61,313 nucleotides of DNA from Candidatus Sysuiplasma superficiale. GTDB lineage: Archaea > Thermoplasmatota > Thermoplasmata > Sysuiplasmatales > Sysuiplasmataceae. A program made the position numbers and the translations under genes. The stretch spans positions 1 to 61,313 of the forward strand of contig JAGVSJ010000011.1 of the NCBI GenBank assembly GCA_019720975.1. The letters run 5' to 3'. A model generated the notes under the pieces. That model did not search any database. It had not been told where the DNA came from and worked only from the letters and a program-made list of their open reading frames with translations. Numbering within the stretch: the stretch's first letter is position 1; each line of letters opens with the position of its first letter. This document shows, piece by piece, positions 36,201 to 44,585 of the stretch.

Positions 36201-37629
36201 GGGCTATCTGGGCAATGGTGCCATGAACTCGATTATTGCACCTTCTGTCGCTTCGCCGGATGCAAGCTACCAGCTGTACGTCAGGGTCTCCTACTGGAAT
36301 GGCAACCCTGCAGCATTCGTTCCGGTGGATCTGGCAGTCCCCAATCTGTTTTCAACGCCATTCTCTCCCGAATCCATACCGGGTACCCAGACCATAACGA
36401 ATGCCTCGGGAATTGCTGTCCTGACAATAAACAACCAGGTGTCATCCGATGCTTCGATATCACAGGGAATACTTCTGGTCCAGGCTTTCAATGACAGCTA
36501 TCCCTCTGTGTATCTCTCCACCCCCTCGGGCATGATACCGTTCCAGACCAATGACAGTAATGCAGCGATTCTGATGCTTCAGCCGGTATACGGCTACGCT
36601 TTCACGTCCATTCAGCTGTCTTCCGTTTCAGTGCTGTCCACTTCCTACATCGGCACAGAGAACGCAACAGGCAGCTTTTATATCTCCACGCCAGTATTCT
36701 ATCCCTTAACGGACTACAACAACATAACTTCCCTCTCCTACAGGATTGACAGCTCGCCCCCAGTGAATGTCACTCTTCCGTCTGTCGGACAGGAGGCGTT
36801 TTACTGGTCCTTCCCCCTCGACGGTCTGTCTCTTGGAGAACACAACATTACCGTTGAATTCAACGACTCCTACGGCTTCACATATGTTGTTCAGGATACC
36901 TTCTATGTCATCGGCTCCGGTGTCGATCCTGGACCGACAGTCAGTTTAACTTCCCCTTCTCCGGGCTCATATGTCAGCGGGCAGACAACAATAGATTTCA
37001 GCGTGTCACAGTCAAGCTACCTCACGTCCGAGACACTGACCATAAATCAATTCTCATACAATGTCATGGGTATGACATCCTTTACCTTCAACGCAAGCTC
37101 GTTTGGATACGGTCCTCTTGATATATCGCTGAATGCAGTGAACTACAACGGCGTATCCTCCGAAGCCACCATGTCCCTTTACGCTACTCCCCAACCGACA
37201 CCCCTTGCCCACATCACCTCCCCTTCACCCGGGGAACACTTCAATTCAACAAGCAGCGTCACAGTCGGTCTCTATTATTCCGGCGACTATCTTACAGGCG
37301 AGTCGCTTCAGCTCAGCGGGCCGTCCGGGAACATGACAATCAATGTAACAGGAATGCAGTCTTACACACTCAGCAAGCTGTCAAGCGGAACATATCATCT
37401 CACCTATACTGTCACAAGTGCCGACGGACTCCGTGCGGTGTCCACTTCAACATTCGTGATAGTGACGACTCCTGCAGAGGTCAGCCACACACTCGCGACC
37501 ACCGTCTCACCTGTTGCATACGCAATAATTGCTGTTGCATTCATAGTCGGCCTTGTTATAGGACTTGTCGTGGAGAGGTCCAGGAGAAGGAAACCGCCTG
37601 CTCCAGCACCGTCTCCTCCTCCCCAGTGA
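33286..37629 (+). CDS. S53 family (sedolisin/kumamolisin-like) acid protease, secreted and C-terminally anchored
   Basis: A 1447-residue protein. Signal peptide ~1-28; pro-kumamolisin activation domain ~65-210 (ALIKQQQTPGSAQYRHFLT). The catalytic domain spans ~270-700. Catalytic Glu348 and Asp352 lie in FEFSLDIEYS, oxyanion Asp440 in SSGDSGGYDS and nucleophile Ser595 in GGTSFASPTVAG, so the S53 Ser-Glu-Asp triad is complete. About 700 residues of beta-rich, Ig/PKD-like repeats follow. A membrane helix near 1410-1432 is followed by basic RSRRRK and a proline-rich tail. S53 enzymes work at low pH. GGGAG near the end of the previous gene serves as its ribosome site. Confidence 0.93.
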   Translation: MKNYGRLKTVTVILIAAVMITTSSAYALSSAGNDNASGGGLTAKQLINGPYTTSPYSEMPMMKGARELGPAPSSMPMYITVSFSIRNSQQLAALIKQQQTPGSAQYRHFLTLSQFEKEYGPTPQVYNETLAYFSAMGFTPVKTGTTMTIGFHSTASEVSSAFRTQINLFRLSNGTVVYANSGPLALPTAIADSVASVNGLTDIIKVHPDLMQAPLSLRGTSVNGVSTSSSDPVVYRTMAQAVNFTHPGFLYVNSSFPFGEWQFLNPSTMTVAYNATPLYSMGDRGQGTTIAVVMAEGYNPSDLASFAQMVYGNPNQILDRLTAYPVEGGTSNAAPPGSTLQLGGDAFEFSLDIEYSSTMAPAAHIDAVYGPTLSTASLVSAYAELTTLNPLPNVITNSWGGAEDIWWNLYGPSWQSARALEDYFMQLTSMGSTILASSGDSGGYDSYSGLLSVSLPASSPYVVAVGGVQTTVGNLTGVQFPTPPQYVVNQTLAPYGFSEVSSYPAWFPNYPVNGSTVGYATQESYWYTPGTSPNSPDYASGGIGLSYWFTQPWWQHGPYVPNTGRRMVPDIAAEANFNETVYFDGAWNFFWGGTSFASPTVAGELALLDSYLNTTIGSTPGRSSFYLGLAQPLLYNIGNDNHLPYSAYTQISSGNNSWDLYALSQGYGWPGGQNWPVSSTGPVKGWNLLAGLGVPNIANLAYDANMLLNPSLFTDRLVVELNGQPLTRIAGNATYPLTLYNTTTGLGEAGVPVNMTFTSVTGQTTYISNTTNTTGGFILKTDGLHGYLAIYSHAKNVGSGFQSVWISRPNLTAGQITVTVLGHRSIMGGFDFFNGYLSQNYPAIGSLMPNTVAVQVTYKATPASVPQPVYNAVVVATTVHEPYVSSPPDMLNPNYAALSSLNYTPVRSMSLTNLSGIAYVETWNVLQNENYNVSAYYLGLTNSTNFTVTPHFNIQALNSFSSLLGTLYGGAAGYLGNGAMNSIIAPSVASPDASYQLYVRVSYWNGNPAAFVPVDLAVPNLFSTPFSPESIPGTQTITNASGIAVLTINNQVSSDASISQGILLVQAFNDSYPSVYLSTPSGMIPFQTNDSNAAILMLQPVYGYAFTSIQLSSVSVLSTSYIGTENATGSFYISTPVFYPLTDYNNITSLSYRIDSSPPVNVTLPSVGQEAFYWSFPLDGLSLGEHNITVEFNDSYGFTYVVQDTFYVIGSGVDPGPTVSLTSPSPGSYVSGQTTIDFSVSQSSYLTSETLTINQFSYNVMGMTSFTFNASSFGYGPLDISLNAVNYNGVSSEATMSLYATPQPTPLAHITSPSPGEHFNSTSSVTVGLYYSGDYLTGESLQLSGPSGNMTINVTGMQSYTLSKLSSGTYHLTYTVTSADGLRAVSTSTFVIVTTPAEVSHTLATTVSPVAYAIIAVAFIVGLVIGLVVERSRRRKPPAPAPSPPPQ

Positions 37630-37867
37630 TTCTGTTCCTGAAACAGCTCAAACTTTTTCACAAATTTCCTGACATTTTTCATTCTTTCTCTGCTTCAGGC
37701 AGGTTAGGTGATTTTCGGCCCGCATGGCAGGACTGTGCCTTTCCATCTGTACTGATAACACTGCGATCGTCCGCATAATTCATTCACACAGGGCTTTTCC
37801 CCATCTTCTCCGCATTCGCATGAGGTTATCATTCCGGCATGCGGAAATACAATTCTTCTGTCAGACA

Positions 37868-37900
37868 ATTGGCATACAAAACAGATAATTGGATGCCAAT
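37868..37900 (+). promoter_or_regulatory. 8-bp inverted repeat upstream of the ftsZ TATA box
   Basis: ATTGGCAT (37868-37875) and ATGCCAAT (37893-37900) are perfect inverted arms 17 bases apart, ending 10 bases before the TATA box. This is an operator-like position for an activator or BRE-adjacent regulator. Confidence 0.45.
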
Positions 37901-37910
37901 CTGTAGAAAA

Positions 37911-37918
37911 ATTTATAA
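37911..37918 (+). promoter_or_regulatory. TATA box of ftsZ
   Basis: ATTTATAA; start expected near 37940, giving a leader of about 16 bases before ATG 37956. Confidence 0.55.
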
Positions 37919-37955
37919 CCGCTATTGCATTTAAGGACACACAAGGGATGCACTT

Positions 37956-39137
37956 ATGCCAAATTCTCTAGTAAAGAATGCACTTGGTGCGGAATTTTCC
38001 GTGCCCGTAGAAAAGGTGGCTTATTCACAGAACACTCAGAATGCGCCGCCTGTGAGCAAGGATGACGAAGAACTTGCGAGGATCGCCTCCGCTCTTGACG
38101 TATGTATCAAGATCATTGGTTGCGGCGGAGGCGGCACCAACACAATTACACGCTGCTACGATTCACAGATTCAGGGGGCCCAGATGTGTGCTGTGAACAC
38201 AGATGCGAAGCATCTTCTTTCTGTTCATTCTCCAAGGAAGATTTTGATAGGAAAGAGGCTGACACAGGGCCTTGGAGCAGGTGCAATACCCGAGGTCGGC
38301 GAAGAGGCTGCGAGGGAGGCAGATCCTGAAATAAGGTCGTTCCTGCAGGGAGGCCAGATTGTTTTCATCACAGCTGGAATGGGAGGCGGGACAGGCACAG
38401 GCTCTGCCCATTACGTTGCGAGGCTGGCCAAGGAGATGAAGGCACTGACAATCGGTGTCGTCACACTTCCATTCAAGGCTGAAGGGGAGCTCAGGATGGA
38501 GAACGCGATGGCGGGTCTGGAGAAACTGAGACGTATATGCGACACAACAATAGTTATACCGAACGACAAGCTCCTGGATCTCGTTCCAAAACTTCCGATT
38601 GAGGCTGCATTCAAGGTTGCAGATGAGGTTCTGATGCAGACTCTTAAGGGTCTGACTGAAATAGTAACCAAGCCCGGTCTTGTCAATCTGGATTACGCCG
38701 ATATCATGACAGTCATGAACGAGGGCGGCGTCGCGTTTGTAGGCATAGGCGAGAGCACATCGGAAGACAAGAGGATAGAGGAAGCGGTAGGGGAAGCCCT
38801 CAACTCGCCACTCCTCGGCGAGATTAACCTTTCAGAATCGGCAGGTTGCCTTATAAGGGTGACAGGAGGCCATGACCTTACGATATCTGAAGCGGAAAAG
38901 GCAGCCGAGATCGTGAGCTCAACCATAAGCCGGAACGCAAGGATAATATGGGGATGCTCAGTCGAAGAGGGTCTGGAGGGCACAGTCAGGGTACTGCTCA
39001 TAGTTACAGGGGCGAGGTCGAAGTACATGCTTGCCAAGGAAGATAATGTGGAGACAGTTCCGGAAGTGAGCAGAGCAGTTCACGCCACGGGATATGCACA
39101 GCAGAACAGCGACGACAGCATAGACGTCATCAGGTAA
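37956..39137 (+). CDS. ftsZ: cell division protein FtsZ
   Basis: A 393-residue tubulin-family GTPase. Nucleotide-binding IIGCGGGGTN lies near 53-62 and the tubulin signature GGGTGTG at 143-149. The T7 loop NLDYAD at 244-249 carries the catalytic acidic residue, so the protein can polymerise and hydrolyse GTP. A variable ~45-residue N-terminus precedes the core. The C-terminus ends DDSIDVIR, like the conserved archaeal FtsZ tail that binds SepF. It is FtsZ proper rather than CetZ. A second division-type gene (PRC-barrel, 44340) is nearby. Confidence 0.94.
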   Translation: MPNSLVKNALGAEFSVPVEKVAYSQNTQNAPPVSKDDEELARIASALDVCIKIIGCGGGGTNTITRCYDSQIQGAQMCAVNTDAKHLLSVHSPRKILIGKRLTQGLGAGAIPEVGEEAAREADPEIRSFLQGGQIVFITAGMGGGTGTGSAHYVARLAKEMKALTIGVVTLPFKAEGELRMENAMAGLEKLRRICDTTIVIPNDKLLDLVPKLPIEAAFKVADEVLMQTLKGLTEIVTKPGLVNLDYADIMTVMNEGGVAFVGIGESTSEDKRIEEAVGEALNSPLLGEINLSESAGCLIRVTGGHDLTISEAEKAAEIVSSTISRNARIIWGCSVEEGLEGTVRVLLIVTGARSKYMLAKEDNVETVPEVSRAVHATGYAQQNSDDSIDVIR

Positions 39138-39862
39138 ACACAGAGACGTCAAACCAATCTCAGGCATGTGGCGGGTCAATCTTCCCCCTCAAATCTCTTA
39201 CATGCGCTTTCGCTGCGTTTTGTTGGTTTTACAGCCTCCAGCACTCCTGCGGATCGCATGTTTCCAGTGACATCTGCGACACAGCGGGAGATTTCATTTC
39301 GCGGCTTCAGGGATGCCTTACCATAATGTGAAAGTGTGTTCCAGTTTTTCCTCCTCCGTCCCCAGCCCGCTTGCGGTTTAGTCCTCACTCCACGGGTGTG
39401 GACATGCATCTTCTGTGTCTCACCTGACATTTCTTTCGACGATTCTCCTCTCTCTTCAAGGTCATGATTGCAGGGAAAGGTGCACTCTCCCTGCACAGCA
39501 TGACCGGTGTCGCATCCTCCTCCATTATTTCTATCCGGTCACATGAGTCCTCGGTATTTCCTGACAGGAAAATACACGCCACTACTCTGAGCAATCTTCT
39601 GAACACAATGATCGGGGAAAAATTGGAACAGATATCCCTCATCCCGCAGCAGCATACGTCCTGTTCAGCCACTCATTCATGCCTGTTGGTTTCCGGTATA
39701 ATTACTACAGCTGGAGATAAGGAGTGGAGGATGGAAAGAGGTAGCTGGATCGCGCATGATGTTTGGTTCAGCTTTCATGGAGCACTGTTAACCAGGTCTG
39801 TGGAAGATATTATCTATAGGACCTTTCAATCCGCAGCGGGAGGTTTACCGCAATTCTCACGA
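39138..39862. other. 725-base region without a convincing gene
   Basis: Open frames occur on both strands but have odd composition (Cys/His/Arg-rich or Ser-rich, no conserved look), and none has a promoter and ribosome site that agree. A TATA-like ATATTATCTATAG near 39806-39819 could serve the P-loop kinase gene downstream. Possibly degraded sequence or a long leader. Confidence 0.4.
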
Positions 39863-40431
39863 ATGCCAGCAGAATAACAGGGAAGAGGATCATTGTCGTA
39901 GGATCTCCTGGGGCGGGAAAATCTACAATCTCTCGAGCCGTTGCATCTGCAACGGGACTCCCCCTCTTTCATCTCGACAGATTATACTGGAAGCCAGGCT
40001 GGGTTCCAGTGCGCAGGGAAAAATTCCTGGAGCGGGTCAGGGCCGTTATTGCCTCTCCTGCATGGATAATAGATGGCAATTATCAGTCAACCTTCCCTGA
40101 ACGATTCGAAGCAGCGGACACTGTGATTTTTCTTGATTTCAGCCGGATTGCGTGCATTGTCGGCGCTCTCAGGAGGCTTGTCTTTGACGGAAGAAAGGAG
40201 AGGCCTGATATGACTGAAGGATGTGAAGAAAGATTCAACAGGAAATTCCTGGAATTTCTTCTGTTCATCTGGTCCTATCAATCAACGGGGAGAAAGGAGA
40301 CTGTATCAATTCTGAACTCAGAAAAATCCGGAGGAAAGACAATTTATGTGCTTCATAACAGAAAGGAGGCAAACAGCCTAATGAGAAGTATTGCCAGCCG
40401 GCACCCTGACGTGGCCGGTCCGGATATCTGA
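39863..40431 (+). CDS. P-loop kinase of the adenylate-kinase/topology-modulator type (start disrupted)
   Basis: The frame from GTG 40009 (140 residues) misses the nucleotide-binding end. In the same frame upstream from 39874 is an excellent P-loop N-terminus: RIIVVGSPGAGKST, then FHLDRLYWKPGWVPV. This resembles FlaR/topology-modulation P-loop proteins, with a later WIIDGNYQSTFPERF segment. No ATG, GTG or TTG lies between the stop at 39817 and 40009. ATA 39874 would be non-canonical. ATG 39863 is one base out of phase; one extra A in GAATAA (39872-39877) would give M-P-A-E-I-T-G-K-R. Substrate is unknown, perhaps a nucleotide. Confidence 0.75.
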
Positions 40432-40473
40432 GACGGAATAGCTCCAGATTTGTGATTTAACGGAGCTGTAAAT

Positions 40474-40983
40474 TCAAGCTGTGGCTCCTTCGACCGTAAT
40501 GTAGCACGGGCTCGGCAGCTTAACCGCGGCCCTGTTCAGTGCCTCCTTCGCCGCATCAAGGTGCTGCCTGTTCACCCGGACAGTTATTACCGCCTGGTTT
40601 CTGTCAACGCGTGCAGCCGTTCCGACAGCCTTGCCGAAAGCTGCCCTCATCCCGTCCGAAACCCTGTCTGCACCTGCGCCGGTCGCGAGTTTGTTTTCCC
40701 TCAGCACATTGTGGGGGTAAACCCTTACTTTCATGAAGAATCCGTTCGCACCGGCCCTCTTGGAGAGCGCCCTGTTTGCAGAAATCCTGGCGGCCTCCAG
40801 AGCAGTATGCCTGATCTGGCATGCCTCCTTCACAACAAGATTCAATGACACAGGAAAGTTTGCCTTCGGATCTCCCTGATTGAACTGGCTGATCCGCGGA
40901 GCGGGCACTCCCCCCATGTACTCTTTCCTGGTATAAGCCTGCCCTCTGATCCTTGTATACATTCTGGCGGGTTTTCTTGCCAC
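40474..40983 (-). CDS. rpl10e: 50S ribosomal protein L10e (uL16)
   Basis: A 169-residue archaeal/eukaryal L10e of standard length. It begins [20 protein letters not shown] and contains [40 protein letters not shown] and an [16 protein letters not shown]-terminal segment. It sits near the peptidyl-transferase centre and 5S RNA. GTG start at 40983 with GGTG just upstream; TATA-like GTTAAATAATG on the minus strand at 41022-41032. It stands alone, not in a ribosomal cluster. Confidence 0.95.
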   Translation of the reverse strand: MARKPARMYTRIRGQAYTRKEYMGGVPAPRISQFNQGDPKANFPVSLNLVVKEACQIRHTALEAARISANRALSKRAGANGFFMKVRVYPHNVLRENKLATGAGADRVSDGMRAAFGKAVGTAARVDRNQAVITVRVNRQHLDAAKEALNRAAVKLPSPCYITVEGATA

Positions 40984-41258
40984 CGATGCACCACACTCTA
41001 TGAGGTGAGCCTAGATTGGGTCATTATTTAACTGTTTTGACATGCATTGCCTCGCGCAGCCTTGTCGGCTGTATCCGGAGGCAGCCTGTATTCTGCTCAC
41101 GGCAGGTCCGATCCCGACGAGTCTGTGTCTATTTGTGTCAATCTGCAAGTTTTTTAATCCCTGTAACGGATACATCATTTGTTTAAATGCCGGTCCGGCT
41201 TTCGATGCACATGAATGCCTGGGCCTGACTGCCTGCCTTACCTTACATGGTGAACGTT

Positions 41259-42275
41259 ATGGTTGCAAGGATTGCTGTCAACGGATTTGGAACTATTGGC
41301 AAGAGGGTAGCGAGAGCGGTCAGGCTGCAGGATGATATGGAAATAGTGGGTGTTACGAAGACCAGACCCACTTATGAGGCGAGGCTCGCAAACAGGGAGG
41401 GGTTCCCCCTGTATGTTGCGGACAGCGCAAAGATCAGTGAATTCAGGGAGCAGGGAATACAGGTTGAAGGGAGTCTCAGCGACCTTCTCACAAAGGTTGA
41501 TCTTGTGGTGGACTGCACGCCCGAGGGAAGAGGCGCCGAGAACAAGAAGCTATACGAGGAAGCAGGAGTGAAGGCGATATTCCAGGGAGGCGAGGAACAT
41601 GAAGTTTCCAATCTGTCATTCAATGCATTTGCTTCCTATGACCAGGCTTACGGCAGGAAATTTGCAAGGGTTGTCTCCTGCAATACAACCGGTCTCATCA
41701 GAACACTCTACCCCCTTGACAGGATGTTCAGGATCGAGGAGGTTTTTGCCGCAATAATAAGAAGAGGTGCGGATCCTGCTGAATCAAAGGGCAGCGCGCT
41801 CAACGCCGTCGAACCTTCCCTTCATGTCCCGACTCACCACGGACTCGACGTACGGACGGTCATGCCTGGCCTGAAGATAAGCACCATGGCTGCGAAGGTG
41901 CCAACAACAAACATGCATGTGCACTGCATATACGCAAGGCTCAAAAAACAGGGCGTAACGACCTCTGACGTACTCTCGCTGTGGGACCAGATGCCGCGTA
42001 TAAAGTTCGTAAGCGGGAAGCACGGTATCAGAACCAGCGGTCAGATTATGGAGATCGCAAGGGATCTCGGAAGACATGGTGGTGACTTTGCCGAAACAAT
42101 TGTGTGGGAGGACGGTACGCATGTGGATGGCAGCACACTCTACTATTACCAGGCTGTTCACCAGGAAAGCGATGTCATACCCGAGAATATAGACTGTATC
42201 AGATCAATGATGGAAATTGAGAAGGATGCATCGAAGAGCATAAGAAAGACGGACAGAAGCCTGGGCCTTGTGTAG
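41259..42275 (+). CDS. gap: glyceraldehyde-3-phosphate dehydrogenase, archaeal type II
   Basis: A 338-residue NAD(P)-dependent GAPDH of the archaeal class. The N-terminal Rossmann motif is VARIAVNGFGTIGKRV, and the catalytic Cys is in SCNTTGL (residue 141 from this start). HHGLDVRTVMPGLK and a C-terminal half typical of archaeal enzymes follow. ATG 41259 is preferred to 41247 because GGTGA at 41251-41255 is a good ribosome site and matches family N-termini. It feeds 1,3-bisphosphoglycerate to the phosphoglycerate kinase gene 7 bases downstream. Confidence 0.93.
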   Translation: MVARIAVNGFGTIGKRVARAVRLQDDMEIVGVTKTRPTYEARLANREGFPLYVADSAKISEFREQGIQVEGSLSDLLTKVDLVVDCTPEGRGAENKKLYEEAGVKAIFQGGEEHEVSNLSFNAFASYDQAYGRKFARVVSCNTTGLIRTLYPLDRMFRIEEVFAAIIRRGADPAESKGSALNAVEPSLHVPTHHGLDVRTVMPGLKISTMAAKVPTTNMHVHCIYARLKKQGVTTSDVLSLWDQMPRIKFVSGKHGIRTSGQIMEIARDLGRHGGDFAETIVWEDGTHVDGSTLYYYQAVHQESDVIPENIDCIRSMMEIEKDASKSIRKTDRSLGLV

Positions 42276-42282
42276 TGATTTT

Positions 42283-43524
42283 ATGCTGCTTGATGGTATC
42301 AGGACGATAGACTCCCTTGAGCTGAAAAACAGCAGGTTGCTTTTGCGGCTTGATCTCAATTCTCCCGTAGACAGGAAGACAGGGAAAATTGAAAGCACCG
42401 GAAAGATCGTTGCTGCCGCCCGCACGCTTGATGAATTGCTCTCGCGCGGCGCAGCTGTTGCCATCCTTGCCCATCAGGGAAGGCCGGGAGATTATGATTT
42501 CATATCTCTGAAGGAGCACTGTGACATACTCAGGGAGGCTACGCGTAAGAATATATCGTTCGTGGAGGACATATGCGGCGAAACGGCGCTCCGCTTCATC
42601 AGTGAACTGAGGTCAGGGGAGGCCATCCTTCTCGACAACGTGCGGAGGCTTGATTACGAACAGAAGAGCCTGAGTGCAGAGGAACACGCAGGAAGGGAAC
42701 TGGTCGTGAAACTATCGCCGCATTTCGATTATTTTGTCAATGATGCATTCGCGGCCATTCACAGGCCTCACTGTTCTGTCACCGGTTTCACCTTCACCCT
42801 TCCCTCAGCAGCTGGCAGGCTTATGGAGGATGAGCTTTCACACATCTCCATCCTTCTGGACAAGCCATCCAGGCCTTCGGTCTACGTATTTGGCGGCAAA
42901 AAGTTTTCAGACTTCCTGCCCGTTCTGCGGAGTGTTGCGTCAGATCGGAACGTGGACGCGATCCTTCTCACAGGCATGCTGTCGATTGCATTTCTTTTTT
43001 CCACAGGTGTGAAAATGGATGAACGCGTTTCTGCAGAACTGCTGAAAGAGGCCGATGAGCATTTCATCGGTGAGGCCCGTCATCTTCTTTCGTCTTCGGA
43101 AAAAATAAGGCTTCCCTCGGATCTTGCATTCAATGTTGGAGGCCAGAGGGTTGAGGCTGACACCAGCCGCTGGCCGGCGGGGTGTGAGGCCTGGGATATA
43201 GGAGCTGAGACAATATCCGCATATACAGGTATCCTGAAGCAGGCCAGAACAGTTTTTATTTCAGGTCCCGCAGGCGTTTACGAACATGAGGGTTTCGATA
43301 CGGGGACCAGGGCAATATTCGAGGCCGGCGGTGGCAATGGAAAATACAGTGTGATTGGAGGGGGGCATACTGCTGCAGCTGCGTCGCAGCTGGGATACAG
43401 TGGCACATTCTCATATGTGAGCACCGGTGGAGGAGCTCTTGAAGCCCTGCTCTCCAGGCAACCGCTCACTGTTCTGGAGGATCTCAGGAAGAGTGCACTG
43501 AAATTCAAAGACAGATTCAAATGA
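42283..43524 (+). CDS. pgk: phosphoglycerate kinase
   Basis: A 413-residue two-domain kinase converting 1,3-bisphosphoglycerate and ADP to 3-phosphoglycerate and ATP. Substrate-binding RLDLNSP and HQGRPG, the LLDNVRR segment, VFGGKKFSDFLPVL, and the C-terminal phosphate loop VSTGGGALEALL are visible. The start is placed at ATG 42283, since the preceding in-frame TTG at 42268 lies inside gap. Co-transcribed with gap. LLDNVRR replaces the common LLENxRF, a conservative change. Confidence 0.93.
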   Translation: MLLDGIRTIDSLELKNSRLLLRLDLNSPVDRKTGKIESTGKIVAAARTLDELLSRGAAVAILAHQGRPGDYDFISLKEHCDILREATRKNISFVEDICGETALRFISELRSGEAILLDNVRRLDYEQKSLSAEEHAGRELVVKLSPHFDYFVNDAFAAIHRPHCSVTGFTFTLPSAAGRLMEDELSHISILLDKPSRPSVYVFGGKKFSDFLPVLRSVASDRNVDAILLTGMLSIAFLFSTGVKMDERVSAELLKEADEHFIGEARHLLSSSEKIRLPSDLAFNVGGQRVEADTSRWPAGCEAWDIGAETISAYTGILKQARTVFISGPAGVYEHEGFDTGTRAIFEAGGGNGKYSVIGGGHTAAAASQLGYSGTFSYVSTGGGALEALLSRQPLTVLEDLRKSALKFKDRFK

Positions 43525-43535
43525 ATTGCTGAAAG

Positions 43536-44192
43536 TCATGTTTTCCCCCACTCCTTTCCACGTCTGGAGATTATACCGAGCCTTGAGAGCCTTATCAGAA
43601 CGGATATCAGCTGTCTCTCATTCAGCCTTATGCTGTTATTGCTCTCGAGTCCGGCACGTATTTCTGCCACCGTTGAGGGCTTTTCCGATACGATGTCTGT
43701 TATGAATTTGGCCATGTCCTCGTAATAATTCCAGGGGAAAACAAACCACGTCCACCTGTCTGAAGATATTTCTTCGGCATAGTAATCCGGGACGAAATTG
43801 GAATGATTTATGTGAAGCATGGTAGCAGTCCTTGTTTCCAGCGCTCCCTGAGAACGGACATGATCGAATGCAAGTTTGATGCTCTCACCGGTATCCGTTA
43901 TGTCATCGACAACAAGCACGCGACACCCGCTGATGTCCTCGGATATGTTTGACGAAAGGACTGCCCTGCCATCCCTGGTAGCTGTTATTCCCCAGTGCTG
44001 TGTCTTCACAGATATGAGCCCCCTCACAACCAGCTCATCGCAGAGAATTCTCGAAGGAACCCATCCGCCTCGTGCCATTCCAACTATAACATCAGGTCTG
44101 AAGTCACTGCTGACTATCTTTTCACCCAGGGTGGAGCACCAGGCAGCGATGTCCTTCCACTCCACCAGCCTTGCTGGAACAGTCTTTGCCAT
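43536..44192 (-). CDS. phosphoribosyltransferase with C-terminal helical/winged extension
   Basis: A 218-residue type I PRTase. DVIVGMARGGWVPSRIL forms the pyrophosphate loop. The PRPP-binding motif is VLVVDDITDTGES. The hood and following WTWFVFPWNYY are like the archaeal Gpt/COG2236 purine PRTases. The last ~55 residues (RLNERQLISVLIRLSRLGII) look like a small winged helix. Likely purine-base salvage (hypoxanthine/xanthine/guanine); base specificity is not readable. GGGAGG precedes the ATG. Converges on pgk. Confidence 0.85.
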   Translation of the reverse strand: MAKTVPARLVEWKDIAAWCSTLGEKIVSSDFRPDVIVGMARGGWVPSRILCDELVVRGLISVKTQHWGITATRDGRAVLSSNISEDISGCRVLVVDDITDTGESIKLAFDHVRSQGALETRTATMLHINHSNFVPDYYAEEISSDRWTWFVFPWNYYEDMAKFITDIVSEKPSTVAEIRAGLESNNSIRLNERQLISVLIRLSRLGIISRRGKEWGKT

Positions 44193-44292
44193 TCATCATT
44201 CCTCCCGGACTGACATGCTTCGCAGTTAAGAGTTCCAGGCGTTCTCCGGAAGCTCTTCGTGTGTTGCACTCACAATCAGGGAAGTTCGACAT

Positions 44293-44301
44293 GATTAAAT
44301 A
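44293..44301 (+). promoter_or_regulatory. TATA box of the PRC-barrel gene
   Basis: GATTAAATA, start near 44322; GGTG at about 44331 precedes ATG 44340. Confidence 0.5.
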
Positions 44302-44339
44302 CATTCTTCAGGGTATGGGTAGGTTGTGATGGTGCAGGG

Positions 44340-44585
44340 ATGCCTCAGAGAAAATTCATAACCGAACTCAAAGGCAAAACGGTGATGACAGAGGATGGCC
44401 AGATACTGGGTCTTATTGATAACTTCATCATTGAAACAGCCACAGGCATGATAGAAAATGTTCTTGTCATACCTGCCGAAGAGATAGAGCCCAGACTTTT
44501 CCGTACAGACGATCAGGGAAGGCTGGTTCTGCCTTTCAGCGAGATGAGGGCTGTCAAGGATGTCGTTGTGATGAATATGAAGTGA
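44340..44585 (+). CDS. PRC-barrel domain protein
   Basis: An 81-residue, single PRC-barrel protein (FITELKGKTVMTEDGQILG, then the ATGMIENVLVIP strand and LPFSEMRAVKDVVVM). In archaea such proteins include the CdpB division factors that join the FtsZ-SepF ring, and RNA-linked proteins. The presence of ftsZ 5 kb away is suggestive only. Its last 32 bases overlap the convergent C39-like gene. Confidence 0.88.
   Translation: MPQRKFITELKGKTVMTEDGQILGLIDNFIIETATGMIENVLVIPAEEIEPRLFRTDDQGRLVLPFSEMRAVKDVVVMNMK

Larger units (their letters stand above)
37630..37955. other. 326-base region upstream of ftsZ: terminator, operator candidate and promoter
   Basis: T-rich runs follow the S53 stop (CTTTTTCAC, ACATTTTTCATTCTTTCTC, about 37653-37690) and would suit termination. 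Then no gene. An 8-bp inverted repeat and a TATA box sit near the ftsZ end. Confidence 0.5.

Noticed and set aside
39176-39672. Minus-strand frames of 95-106 codons
   Set aside because: Cys/Arg/Lys-rich, mutually overlapping, no promoter or ribosome site.
39464-39877. 137-codon plus-strand frame ending in ATAA at the kinase gene
   Set aside because: Composition is irregular, no conserved segment is seen, and the kinase indel explanation is simpler; kept only as part of the geneless region.
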